Shown here: positions 1 through 7,553 of the stretch, piece after piece
How positions within the stretch are numbered: position 1 is the stretch's first letter
How the letters are laid out: each line of letters opens with the position of its first letter
Assembly: GCF_000585415.1 (NCBI RefSeq)
Contig: NZ_KK073876.1
Coordinates: forward strand, 679,810 to 743,809
Direction of reading: 5' to 3'
Origin: Sphingomonas jaspsi DSM 18422
GTDB taxonomy: Bacteria; Pseudomonadota; Alphaproteobacteria; Sphingomonadales; Sphingomonadaceae
Length of the DNA stretch: 64,000 nucleotides
Notes under the pieces: generated by a model
The model's input: the letters and a program-made list of their open reading frames with translations, nothing else
What the model was told of the DNA's origin: nothing
Databases searched by the model: none
Program-made: the position numbers and the translations under genes

Positions 1-2
1 TG

Positions 3-266
3 GGCGGGATCAAGGCTCACTATGATTGCATCAGGGTCTTCTCCGAGACCGACCTGACCGAAGATCTCAAGGCGATCGATGTGCCGGTTCTCGTGCTTCA
101 TAGCGAGGACGATCAGGTCGTGCCTTTTGCGGCTTCGGGACCACTCGCTGTGAAGTTGCTTAGGCGCGGTACGATTAAGTCGTACGTCGATCTTCCCCAT
201 GGGATGCCGACAAGCCACCCCGAGATCATCAACGCGGACATCATGGACTTTATCGACCGGGAATAG
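3..266 (+). CDS. Alpha/beta hydrolase, C-terminal part (non-heme chloroperoxidase/arylesterase type)
   Basis: This is the 3' end of a gene that begins before the window. The frame is open from base 3 and ends at TAG 264-266, giving about 87 residues. The residues GIKAHYDCIRVFSETDLTEDL followed by VPVLVLHSEDDQVVPF match the cap and acid-residue region of cofactor-free haloperoxidases/esterases. The catalytic Asp lies in the HSEDDQVVP strand and the catalytic His in LPHGMPTSHPE near the end. By family these enzymes are serine hydrolases that act as esterases or perhydrolases; haloperoxidation is a side activity. The nucleophile region is off the window, so the substrate cannot be guessed. No partner is visible downstream. 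Confidence 0.8.
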   Translation, partial: GGIKAHYDCIRVFSETDLTEDLKAIDVPVLVLHSEDDQVVPFAASGPLAVKLLRRGTIKSYVDLPHGMPTSHPEIINADIMDFIDRE

Positions 267-470
267 GCCCGAGCACGGTCATCATGATTGGGGTCAGCGA
301 AGATCGGACTAACTCCGCGAGACGGATCGAGCACATCTGATCGTTCGCTTTTGGCTAGTACCTTAGTATCGGTGAAGCTTCCCACCACGCCAATCGGAAT
401 GAAAGACCAGTTTTGCGAAGAGATTGCGGGAACTGAACGACTGCTCTCGGCGCAAAGCGGCCATAAGGCT

Positions 471-499
471 AATGACCGCAATGGGTCGTTAGCGGACAC
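471..499 (-). repeat. Dispersed intergenic repeat, copy 1
   Basis: The complement of the core GTCCGCTTTCGACCCATTGC with a few mismatches, in the 239-bp gap between the hydrolase and the HAD gene. Related copies are at 6572-6600, 6936-6992 and 7316-7345. Nothing else is recognisable in the gap 267-505. Confidence 0.6.
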
Positions 500-505
500 A
501 GGCAA

Positions 506-1174
506 TCATCCCCAGTCGACAACATCCCATCCGCGCTCGCCCGCCAGCCTCCTCAACCGATCATGCGGATTCACCGCTACCGCCTCGTCGGCCCATTCGA
601 AAACCGGCGCGTCGCTGGCGTGGTCGGAGTAGAAGCGGACATGGCCGCGCTGGAGGCCTGACTTTTCGAGCCAGTCGAGGATCATGGCGAGCTTGGCCGG
701 GCCGTAGCAGTTCTGGCCGTCGATCTTGGCATGGACCCGGTCGTCGAGGCCGAGGATCGAATTGGTGCCGATGCAGTCGTCGAAGCCGAGCCGCTCGGCG
801 ATTTCGCGGGCGTAGAAGCGGTAGCTGGCGGTGGCCATGACGACGCGGCGACCCTCCGCCTTGTCGCGCGCGATGGCCCGAAGCGCGCCGGGGCAGACGT
901 TGGTGGCCAGCGTCTTTTCCGCGAAGCTTTCGATCAGGGGCTTCAGTTCGGCCGGATGGCGATTGTGGCCGAGCAGCAGGCGGTGGTTGATTTCCTTGAG
1001 CCGGCCGCGGTCGATCAGCTTGGCGACATAGGCCAGCATCGACACGATCACGAGCGGAATGAAAATGAGCCGCCACGGCGCGCTGCGTACCGCGCAATGG
1101 AGCAGGAAGGGCGTCCAGGTCGCGCGGCGGGTGACCGTACGGTCCATGTCGTAGATGGCGAAATCGGTGGTCAT
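506..1174 (-). CDS. HAD-superfamily (subclass IB-like) phosphatase
   Basis: The product has 222 residues. Motif I is YDMDRTVT near the N-terminus, with Asp nucleophile and general acid at about residues 9 and 11. Motif II is in VVMATASYRF (about 111-120), a conserved Lys lies in GPAKLAM (about 158-164) and the acidic motif IV is FYSDHASDAP (about 181-190). A hydrophobic stretch at about 36-52 may be a membrane-facing cap. The ATG at 1172-1174 overlaps the stop of the nucleotidyltransferase gene by 4 bp, so it is the last gene of a coupled three-gene set. By analogy it could dephosphorylate a phospho-alcohol made by the CDP-alcohol phosphotransferase (for example a phosphatidyl-polyol phosphate). 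That role is inference; a phosphoserine-phosphatase-like activity is the alternative. Confidence 0.8.
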   Translation of the reverse strand: MTTDFAIYDMDRTVTRRATWTPFLLHCAVRSAPWRLIFIPLVIVSMLAYVAKLIDRGRLKEINHRLLLGHNRHPAELKPLIESFAEKTLATNVCPGALRAIARDKAEGRRVVMATASYRFYAREIAERLGFDDCIGTNSILGLDDRVHAKIDGQNCYGPAKLAMILDWLEKSGLQRGHVRFYSDHASDAPVFEWADEAVAVNPHDRLRRLAGERGWDVVDWG

Positions 1175-1950
1175 GCGCGGCCCTCGAGGATGGCGGTGAC
1201 GAGGTCGTGGTCGGCAGGCTTGTCGACGTCCACCGCCGCCAGCGGGTTGGCCATTTCGACCGCGCGGATGGTGAGGCCGAGCTTGCGGCCGACCCCGTCG
1301 AGTGTCTGCTGCAAGGTGCGCAGCCGCAGCACCGCGCCCATCAGCACCGACGGGCCCAAGGCGGCGATCATCTTCCACCCCTTCTTGCGGTCCTGTTCGA
1401 CCGAGCGCCACAGCGCCACGGCCTTCGCCGCCTCCTTCGCCCCGAAGGCGAACAGGTTGGCACCCGAATAGGCACCCCCGCGGAATTTTAGCCATGTGCG
1501 CTGGGTGCCGGGCAGGCGAGCCATCAGCGGGCGTTGCTCGACCAGGCCAATGGCCAGGTCGGCGCCCGCCGCCTTGGCGCAAAAGTCGGCGACCATGGCC
1601 GCGTCGAGCAGCGCATGATCGGCGGTCGTGACCAGCAGCGGGAAGCGGGTCGCCGGATCGCCCAGGATCGCATCCAGCGTCGCGGCGATGGTCGCGCCCG
1701 ACGGTTCCAGCACCAGCTTCTCGTTCTTTGGCAGTGCCGGCTGGATCCGCTCGGGCTGCTGCGCAAGCACACGTACTGTGGCGACCTCGCTGCTGTCGAG
1801 CAGCGCCGCGACCGGGCGCGCGACCATCGGCACACCCGCGACCGGAATCAGCGCCTTCAGGTCCGTGCCGTATCGCGCCGCGAACGGGTCGACGCCGGGG
1901 CGTGAGCCTGCCAGCACCAGCGCAGCCCAGCCGTCGCCTTTGTCTGACAT
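1171..1950 (-). CDS. Nucleotidyltransferase (sugar/polyol-phosphate NTP transferase fold)
   Basis: The product has 259 residues. The N-terminal AALVLAGSRPGVDPF followed by DLKALIPVAG is the Rossmann-like nucleotide-binding signature of MobA/GlmU/IspD-like NTP transferases, with the signature Lys in LKALIPV. VTTADHALLD (about 108-117) fits the metal-binding Asp strand. The family activates a phosphorylated alcohol or sugar with CTP or another NTP. The gene overlaps its upstream neighbour by one base (TGATG) and the downstream HAD gene by 4 bp. Next to a CDP-alcohol phosphotransferase it is a plausible maker of the CDP-activated head group, such as CDP-inositol. No inositol-phosphate synthase is in the window to support that choice. 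Confidence 0.75.
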   Translation of the reverse strand: MSDKGDGWAALVLAGSRPGVDPFAARYGTDLKALIPVAGVPMVARPVAALLDSSEVATVRVLAQQPERIQPALPKNEKLVLEPSGATIAATLDAILGDPATRFPLLVTTADHALLDAAMVADFCAKAAGADLAIGLVEQRPLMARLPGTQRTWLKFRGGAYSGANLFAFGAKEAAKAVALWRSVEQDRKKGWKMIAALGPSVLMGAVLRLRTLQQTLDGVGRKLGLTIRAVEMANPLAAVDVDKPADHDLVTAILEGRA

Positions 1951-3065
1951 CAGGCGAGCCAACTTGTGACCGGCCGCCCGCGGTCGCGGCGGGCATTGGC
2001 CTGGACCAGTCGGACCCAGTGGAAGATCAGCGAGATCAAGGTCCACGCCGCGACCCACTCCAGCCCCAGGTCGGGCCGCCCGATCGCCAGCGCGGCGACC
2101 AGGATCACCATGTTCGGGTTGCGGCGCGCCGTGATCAGCCGGAATTGGCTGTCGATCCGCCGCCAGACGTGGATGTGCATTTTGTACCGATAAAGGAACG
2201 CGCCTTCGATCAGTCGTTGCAGCACATAGCCGCCGACGATTATGCCCAGAACGAGCATTTCCAGCACCGGTTCGATCGGCCGGCCGACGGCGGCAAGGCC
2301 ATGCGCCCACGCCCACCACCAGAAGGGCGGATGGACGAGGTCGACGCCATGATCGAGGATGTTGCCCCACTCGCTCGACTGGCCGGTGCAGCGTGCCAGC
2401 TTTCCGTCGACAGTGTCGAGCACCATGAACACGAAGCCGGTCGCAACCCCGCTCCAGTACCAGCCGGTCCAGAACAGGTAGAAGGCGGCGATGCAGAACA
2501 GGAAACCGACCAGCGTCACCTGGTTGGGCGAAATGCCCGCCAGCGCGGCCCAGCGCGTCAGGTAGAAGGCGGGCTTGCGCCACAGGTAGAGCGTCAGCGC
2601 GTCGGTGACGCCCTTGTAGCTGGCGTCATAGGAGGCGCGTTCCACGAGCTCGGTATCTTCGGCATCGAGCCTAAGGACGAAGGGCCGCTCGCGCTTGCGC
2701 AGCAGTTCGTTGGTGAGCTCCGCCGTGTCGGCGTCGATGCACTCGAGATCGCCGGTATCGACGGCGGTATCCTGTCCCATCGCCGCGACCAGCGCGGTCG
2801 CGTCCGCGTCCGGTGCGATGTGCGCCAGCACGGGCCGGCCGTCCTTGACCAGCACTGCACCGGGCGTCGCGGAAAGATGCGACAGCCACGCCGGGTCCCA
2901 GGCATAGGCGAGATTGGCGTAGATGGTACCGGCCCCCGCAACCGTCCCTTCGACAGGCCGCAGCCCGGCCTTCGCCGCCAGCGCGCGCGCACGATCGTCC
3001 GCGGCCATGCCGAAAACGCGGGCTGGGTTGGTGCCGACGGTGACGAAGCTGGTCGAGCCGCTCAT
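1950..3065 (-). CDS. CDP-alcohol phosphatidyltransferase with an N-terminal extra domain
   Basis: The product has 371 residues. The family signature D-G-x2-A-R-x8-G-x3-D-x3-D is complete at about 220-242 (DGKLAR ... G ... D ... D). It sits after one of several membrane helices between about 165 and 340. The first ~150 residues form a soluble domain I do not recognise with certainty; its position recalls fused cytidylyltransferase/CDP-alcohol phosphotransferases, but the LAGGxGxR motif is absent. The enzyme should condense a CDP-alcohol with a second alcohol at the cytoplasmic membrane. It is the first gene of the set at 3065-506. The exact phospholipid or solute is unknown. Confidence 0.85.
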   Translation of the reverse strand: MSGSTSFVTVGTNPARVFGMAADDRARALAAKAGLRPVEGTVAGAGTIYANLAYAWDPAWLSHLSATPGAVLVKDGRPVLAHIAPDADATALVAAMGQDTAVDTGDLECIDADTAELTNELLRKRERPFVLRLDAEDTELVERASYDASYKGVTDALTLYLWRKPAFYLTRWAALAGISPNQVTLVGFLFCIAAFYLFWTGWYWSGVATGFVFMVLDTVDGKLARCTGQSSEWGNILDHGVDLVHPPFWWWAWAHGLAAVGRPIEPVLEMLVLGIIVGGYVLQRLIEGAFLYRYKMHIHVWRRIDSQFRLITARRNPNMVILVAALAIGRPDLGLEWVAAWTLISLIFHWVRLVQANARRDRGRPVTSWLA

Positions 3066-3156
3066 GGCGCCCGGCTATAGGCGATTTTGTCCGCTAACAA
3101 AGAGGCAATGCGCGTCGCCCTTGCCGCTTGGCGGATTATCGCGCAGGGTTGGCGCG

Positions 3157-4254
3157 ATGAGCGGGGCCGGAACGAACGACGAGACCAGCGACGCGGCGTT
3201 GTCCATCACCGGCGCGCTGACCATCGCGCGCGTCGGTTCGACCGAACGGCTGATCGCCGACAGCCCCGACCCGCTGACCATCGACGTCAGCGGCGTGGAA
3301 CGGATGGACACCGTCGGCGCTTGGCTGCTGCACCGCACGGTGCGCGACCGCGGCGCGACGATCCGCGGCGCGAGCAAGGACGTCGAGGAACTGCTGACGC
3401 AGGTCGCCGAAGCCGATCGCCCCGCGAAAGTCGTTCCCGACAAGAAGCCCGGCCCGCTGGCGACGCTCGACGAACTGGGCGCCTGGGTCACCGAATCCGG
3501 TCGCACCTTCCTCGGCCTGATCGGATTTTTCGGCGCGACGCTGATCGCCTTCGCCAGCATCATCCGCCACCCCAAGCGCTTCCGCCTCAATGCGGTCATC
3601 CAGCGGTTCGACCTCGTCGGGGTCCGCGCGCTCGGCATCATCGGGCTCATGAGCTTCCTGATCGGCATCGTCATCGGCCAGCAGGGCGCGGTCCAGCTCG
3701 AACAGTTCGGCGCCGAGGTCTACACCATCAACCTTATCGGCCGCATCACCACGCGCGAACTGGGCACGCTGATGACCGCGATCATGGTCGCCGGCCGGTC
3801 CGGCTCCGCCTTCGCCGCGCAGATCGGCACGATGAAGATCACCGAAGAGGTCGACGCCATGCGCACCATCGGCGTGTCGCCGATCGAAGCGCTGGTGGTG
3901 CCGCGCATGATGGCGGCGGTGATCATGATGCCGCTGCTCGCCTTCTACGCGATGATCATGTCGCTGCTCGGCGGCGGCATGTTCTGCTGGATTTCGCTCG
4001 GCATCCCGCCGCTGACCTATATCCAGCGCTTGCAGGAAGTCATCCCGCTGACCGACCTGTGGGTCGGCCTCATCAAGGCGCCGGTATTCGGCTTCATCAT
4101 CGCGCTTGGCGGTTGTTTCCAGGGCATGCTGGTGCAGGGCAACAGCGAGGAAGTCGGCACCAAGACGACCTCGGCGGTCGTGCAGGCGATCTTCATGGTC
4201 ATCGTCCTCGACGCCGTGTTCGCGGTCTTCTTCTCGTCGGTGGGCTGGATATGA
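3157..4254 (+). CDS. mlaE: MlaE/LinK-type lipid ABC transporter permease with N-terminal STAS-like domain
   Basis: The product has 365 residues. Residues about 15-90 resemble a STAS/MlaB-like domain (LTIDVSGVERMDTVGAWLLH). The MlaE permease domain fills about 125-365 and contains the EQFGAEVYTINLIG and MRTIGVSPIEALVVPR segments typical of the family, plus five to six membrane helices. MlaE permeases form the inner-membrane core of Mce/Mla transporters that move phospholipids or hydrophobic compounds between the membranes. ATG 3157 was chosen because the STAS domain begins there and it lies past the divergent gene. The stop overlaps the next gene by 4 bp. The gene order equals linKLMN, known in sphingomonads for gamma-HCH utilisation and solvent tolerance. 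Confidence 0.93.
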   Translation: MSGAGTNDETSDAALSITGALTIARVGSTERLIADSPDPLTIDVSGVERMDTVGAWLLHRTVRDRGATIRGASKDVEELLTQVAEADRPAKVVPDKKPGPLATLDELGAWVTESGRTFLGLIGFFGATLIAFASIIRHPKRFRLNAVIQRFDLVGVRALGIIGLMSFLIGIVIGQQGAVQLEQFGAEVYTINLIGRITTRELGTLMTAIMVAGRSGSAFAAQIGTMKITEEVDAMRTIGVSPIEALVVPRMMAAVIMMPLLAFYAMIMSLLGGGMFCWISLGIPPLTYIQRLQEVIPLTDLWVGLIKAPVFGFIIALGGCFQGMLVQGNSEEVGTKTTSAVVQAIFMVIVLDAVFAVFFSSVGWI

Positions 4255-5036
4255 GCGGCGAGACGATCATCAAGGTCCGCGGGCTCAAGAACGCTTTCGG
4301 CGACCAGATCGTCCATGAAGGGCTCGACCTCGACGTGCGGCGGGGCGAAATCCTGGGCGTCGTCGGCGGGTCGGGTACCGGCAAGTCCGTTCTCATGCGG
4401 TCGATCATCGGCCTCCAGGTCCCGGTCGAAGGTACGGTCGAGGTGCTGGGCGAAAACATGGTCGACCGCGACGAGCTGGAGGCCAAGAACATCCGCCGCC
4501 GCTGGGGCGTCCTGTTCCAGAACGGCGCGCTGTTCTCGACGCTGACCGTCGCGGAAAATGTCGAAGTGCCGATCCGCGAATATTTCCCCTTCATCAAGCC
4601 GCCGCTGCTCGACGAGATCGCCAGCTACAAGATCGCCATGTCGGGCCTGCCGCCAGAGGCGGGCGCCAAATATCCGTCCGAACTGTCGGGCGGGATGAGG
4701 AAGCGCGCAGGGCTCGCCCGGGCGCTGGCGCTCGATCCCGAACTGCTGTTCCTCGACGAGCCCACCGCCGGCCTCGACCCGATCGGCGCGGCGGCGTTCG
4801 ACGAACTGATCGAAGGCCTGAAGCACAAGCTCGACCTTACCGTCTTCCTCATTACGCACGATCTCGACACATTGTGGGCGATCTGCGACCGGGTGGCGGT
4901 GCTGGCCGACCAGAAGGTGATTGCGGTCGGGACGATTGAAGAATTGCTGGCACTCGACCATCCGTGGATACAGGAATATTTCAACGGGCCCCGCGGACGC
5001 GCGGCGCTAGCCTCGCTGAAGGGACAGAATAGCTGA
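4251..5036 (+). CDS. mlaF: MlaF/LinL-type ABC transporter ATP-binding protein
   Basis: The product has 261 residues. The Walker A motif GGSGTGKS is at about 39-46, the signature LSGGMRKRAGLARAL at about 148-162, Walker B LLFLDEPTAGLDP follows, and the switch His is in LITHDLDTL. The GGMRKR form of the signature is typical of MlaF. The C-terminal PWIQEYFNGPRGR tail is also a family feature and in MlaF contributes to dimer or partner contacts. It energises the transporter whose permease lies immediately upstream (ATGA overlap); the next gene starts on the last base of its stop codon. Confidence 0.95.
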   Translation: MSGETIIKVRGLKNAFGDQIVHEGLDLDVRRGEILGVVGGSGTGKSVLMRSIIGLQVPVEGTVEVLGENMVDRDELEAKNIRRRWGVLFQNGALFSTLTVAENVEVPIREYFPFIKPPLLDEIASYKIAMSGLPPEAGAKYPSELSGGMRKRAGLARALALDPELLFLDEPTAGLDPIGAAAFDELIEGLKHKLDLTVFLITHDLDTLWAICDRVAVLADQKVIAVGTIEELLALDHPWIQEYFNGPRGRAALASLKGQNS

Positions 5037-5989
5037 TGGAAACGCGTTCGAACCATGTGCTGGTCGGATCGGTCACGCTGGCCTTGCTGGCGGGGCTGCT
5101 GTTCTTCATCGTCTGGCTGGCGGGGCTCAGCAACAAGGAAACCAGCTGTTTCGACATCTATTTCAACCAGGGTGTCGGCGGGTTGAACCGCGGATCGTCG
5201 GTCAACTACAACGGCGTCCCGGTCGGCCAGATCACCAAGATCAGCCTGCTGCCCGACCGCCCCGAATTCGTCTGGGTGCGTGTCGAGGTGGACGGTGAAA
5301 CCCCGGTCCTCCAAGGGACGACGGCGCAGATCAAGGGCGTCGGCTTCACCGGCGTCAGCGAAATCGCACTGGAAGGCGCGGTGTCGGGCGGCAAGCCGCT
5401 GTCGCAGGTCGGCCCGCAGGGCTGCCCCGTCATCCCATCGTCCAGCGGCGGGCTTGGCGCCCTGCTCAACAGCGCGCCGGAACTGATCGACCGCATCCAG
5501 CGGCTGACCGAGCGCCTGACCGAACTTTTGAGCGACAAGAACCAGAATGCGGTGTCCGACATCCTCGAAAATGTCGATGCGACGACCAAGGTGCTGGCGC
5601 AGCGCGCCCCCGACCTTGCCGACGCCGTCGCTGATGCGCGCATCGCGGCCAAGAATGCGGGCATCGCTGCGCAGCGCTGGGGCGAAGTCGCCAATACGAC
5701 CAACGGCATCCTGAAGGACAATGCCCAGCCGGCGATGCAGGACCTGCAAAAGGCGATCGCATCGGTGCAGAAGGCGGCCGACAATATCGACGCGGTCGTC
5801 GCCGACGCGCGGCCCGGCATACAGAATTTTTCGAAGTCGACGCTGCCCGAGGCCAACCGGCTGGTGCATGACCTGCGCGATTTGAGCGAAAGCCTGCGCC
5901 AGTTCAGCGACCGCCTGAACGAGCGCGGCGTCGGTGGGGCATTGGGCCCCGAAAAGCTTCCCGACTATCAGCCCGGAAAGACCAAATGA
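5036..5989 (+). CDS. mlaD: MlaD/LinM-type MCE-domain substrate-binding protein
   Basis: The product has 317 residues. One N-terminal membrane anchor lies at about 8-30, followed by a single MCE domain at about 37-115 (FNQGVGGLNRGSSVNYNGVPVG). A long predicted helical, coiled-coil-prone tail runs to the C-terminus. MCE proteins form periplasmic hexameric rings that carry lipid through a central pore; the long tail suggests a needle-like extension. Start TGATG overlaps the ATPase stop by one base. The gene sits third in the four-gene transporter operon. Confidence 0.93.
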   Translation: METRSNHVLVGSVTLALLAGLLFFIVWLAGLSNKETSCFDIYFNQGVGGLNRGSSVNYNGVPVGQITKISLLPDRPEFVWVRVEVDGETPVLQGTTAQIKGVGFTGVSEIALEGAVSGGKPLSQVGPQGCPVIPSSSGGLGALLNSAPELIDRIQRLTERLTELLSDKNQNAVSDILENVDATTKVLAQRAPDLADAVADARIAAKNAGIAAQRWGEVANTTNGILKDNAQPAMQDLQKAIASVQKAADNIDAVVADARPGIQNFSKSTLPEANRLVHDLRDLSESLRQFSDRLNERGVGGALGPEKLPDYQPGKTK

Positions 5990-6573
5990 TGCGTCACACC
6001 CGCCTGTTCCTTGTCGCCTTCACGGCGCTCTCCCTCGCCGGCTGTTTCGGCGGGGCGAAGGTTCCCGCCACGCTGCTGACGCTGACCAGCACCGCCCCGG
6101 CCCCGGCCGAGGTTGCCCGCGCGTCGGCGCCGGGCGAGGCGCTGACCATCGACGTGCCGGTAGTGTCGAAGGAACTGGCGACGACCCGCGTCCCGGCGAC
6201 GGTCGGATCGACCGCGGTCGCCTACATCAAGGATCTGATGTGGGTCGAAAGCCCCGACCGGCTGTTCCAGGACCTGCTGCAGGAAACGGTTATCCGCACC
6301 ACTAACCGCGTCGTGCTCGACCCGCGCCAGTCGGCGCTGGACCCCGGCCTCAAGCTGACCGGCACCCTCACCCGCTTCGGCTATGACAGCGGCGAAGGCA
6401 TGGTCGTCGTCCGCTACGACGGCGCCCTGTCGACGGCGGGCGGCACCCGCGTCGAAACGCGGCGCTTCGAAGCCAAGGTGCCTGCGGACGGGACGGCGGG
6501 AACGGTGGGGCCAGCGCTCAACCAGGCCGCCAACCAGGTGGCGACGCAGGTGGCTGGCTGGGTCGGCGGCTGA
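5986..6573 (+). CDS. ABC-transport auxiliary lipoprotein (LinN/PqiC-like)
   Basis: The product has 195 residues. An N-terminal signal ends in the lipobox LAGC, making Cys20 the lipidated residue. The rest fits the ABC-type transport auxiliary family (PqiC/YmbA/LinN), with PVVSKELATTRVPATVGSTAVAY-type beta-strand segments and the conserved WVESPDRLFQDLL region. It is thought to act in the periplasm, outer-membrane anchored, as partner of the MCE protein. The start overlaps the MCE gene by 4 bp; it is the last gene of the operon. A dispersed repeat begins directly at its stop codon. Confidence 0.88.
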   Translation: MMRHTRLFLVAFTALSLAGCFGGAKVPATLLTLTSTAPAPAEVARASAPGEALTIDVPVVSKELATTRVPATVGSTAVAYIKDLMWVESPDRLFQDLLQETVIRTTNRVVLDPRQSALDPGLKLTGTLTRFGYDSGEGMVVVRYDGALSTAGGTRVETRRFEAKVPADGTAGTVGPALNQAANQVATQVAGWVGG

Positions 6574-6600
6574 CGTCCGCTTTCGACCCATTGCAGTCAT
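6572..6600 (+). repeat. Dispersed intergenic repeat, copy 2
   Basis: The core GTCCGCTTTCGACCCATTGC begins within three bases of the lipoprotein stop codon. It is the best-preserved form of the family, the same as the second half of the copy at 6936-6992. Confidence 0.65.
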
Positions 6601-6625
6601 TGGCCGATTCAGCGATCGCCTACAT

Positions 6626-6937
6626 ATGCAAAGCTTAGCAATCGGGTTTACGGCTCCAAGCACACGCTTCGATGGCGCGACGATCTCGATCGAATGCACT
6701 CGTTATTTCGAGGGCGGTCTGAACGTAGAGACATCTTGGGCCATGAATGTGTTCGCCAAGGAAGGCGGTTGGGTAAACCATCCGGGCGCGGACACCCTCG
6801 ACGATGATCTGGAAGCTTTCATCGCAAGCCTCGCCCCGTTTTATGATGGCATTTCTGTTTGGACGATGGATGAGACTGACCAGGTATTCACTCTGTGGGA
6901 GATGATCGTCCGGACTCTGCCTGAGAATATGATCTGA
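6626..6937 (+). CDS. Hypothetical protein, 103 aa
   Basis: The reading frame starts at ATG 6626 and ends at TGA 6935-6937. The protein is soluble and acidic, with a DTLDDDLEAFIASLAPFYDGISVWTMDETD-like core (shown only in part) that would form an alpha/beta fold. No known domain was recognised. It is flanked on both sides by copies of the dispersed repeat and is less GC-rich than the neighbouring operon, which suggests acquisition. No strong ribosome binding site precedes the ATG. Confidence 0.5.
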   Translation: MQSLAIGFTAPSTRFDGATISIECTRYFEGGLNVETSWAMNVFAKEGGWVNHPGADTLDDDLEAFIASLAPFYDGISVWTMDETDQVFTLWEMIVRTLPENMI

Positions 6938-6992
6938 CGTCCGGTTTCCACTCATTTCGACCGGTGTCCGCTTTCGACCCATTGCAGACGTT
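6936..6992 (+). repeat. Dispersed intergenic repeat, double copy 3
   Basis: Two adjacent degenerate units. The first is GACGTCCGGTTTCCACTCAT at 6936-6955 and the second is TGTCCGCTTTCGACCCATTG at 6965-6984 with a short tail. They begin at the stop codon of the 103-aa gene and run to the stop codon of the opposite-strand membrane gene. Confidence 0.65.
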
Positions 6993-7290
6993 AGCGCACT
7001 AGCAGCGAAAGAGCGGCCGGAAGCACGAGAATGGCAACTGCGAGCTTATGTTTCCAAGTGGGCGCGCCGAACTTTCGAAATGCCAACCCCAGCGCGAACG
7101 CAACACCTGACAAGACTAAGAACCCGGACGTGAGAAGGCGGTCTGTCTCCGACGTCCCGAGAGAGCCGAACACAATGGCCGCTGCCAGAAACTGAAGTCC
7201 ACTTAGGAAAAGCAAGACGAGAACAATAATCCGCGACGATTGCTCCCATGCCTTTGCTGTTGCAAACTCGTCAGGCTTCATTTGCAGCAT
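6991..7290 (-). CDS. Small membrane protein of unknown function, 99 aa
   Basis: The product has two to three hydrophobic helices: IIVLVLLFLSGLQFLAAAIV, LLTSGFLVLSGVAFALGLAF and LAVAILVLPAALSLLV. The frame is open upstream to 7344, but those first 18 codons (MSAMGGKRTL...) are simply the translation of a repeat copy, so I place the start at ATG 7290, or at the next ATG at 7281. No family was recognised. Like its neighbour it is bracketed by the dispersed repeat. Confidence 0.5.
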   Translation of the reverse strand: MLQMKPDEFATAKAWEQSSRIIVLVLLFLSGLQFLAAAIVFGSLGTSETDRLLTSGFLVLSGVAFALGLAFRKFGAPTWKHKLAVAILVLPAALSLLVR

Positions 7291-7315
7291 CTTGCTTTCG
7301 CGACTTCCAACCGTC

Positions 7316-7345
7316 AACGTCCGCTTTCCACCCATAGCGGACATT
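7316..7345 (+). repeat. Dispersed intergenic repeat, copy 4
   Basis: ACGTCCGCTTTCCACCCAT followed by AGCGGACATT, so this copy carries a short internal inverted repeat (GTCCGCT ... AGCGGAC) that could form a hairpin. Confidence 0.6.
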
Positions 7346-7471
7346 CACATTTCGCTGTCCTACAGCAGCACGACTATGCCACCGTCCGCCACGGTTCTTT
7401 GATCGGTCTGGATGTGGTGCGCGGACAGACGCCGTGGTCGCCATGACCGCGCAAAATGTGACCAGCCGCGA

Positions 7472-7545
7472 GACCGCTTAAATTCACGCAAACGGCCCAG
7501 AATCGCGCCGTTGGTGAGCAGATAGTGAACTTAAGCGGCGCGGTC
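7472..7545. repeat. Long imperfect inverted repeat in the intergenic gap
   Basis: Left arm GACCGCTTAAATTCA (7472-7486) pairs with TGAACTTAAGCGGCGCGGTC (7526-7545) with small bulges. An inner pair AACGGC/GCCGTT extends the structure. It ends 8 bp before the stop codon of the opposite-strand PLP-enzyme gene, so it could end transcription of that gene although it has no T-run. It could also be a remnant element. The rest of 7346-7471 holds nothing recognisable. Confidence 0.45.
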
Positions 7546-7553
7546 TGCGTGGC

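Noticed and set aside
1728-3080. Long plus-strand open frame (450 codons) opposite the nucleotidyltransferase and CDP-alcohol phosphotransferase genes
   Set aside because: It is low-complexity Arg/Pro/Ala sequence caused by high GC on the antisense strand. The minus-strand genes have full family motifs and overlapping starts and stops.
6635-6982. Minus-strand frame starting MGRKRT opposite the 103-aa gene
   Set aside because: Its start is only the translated dispersed repeat, and the body is antisense to a more plausible gene.
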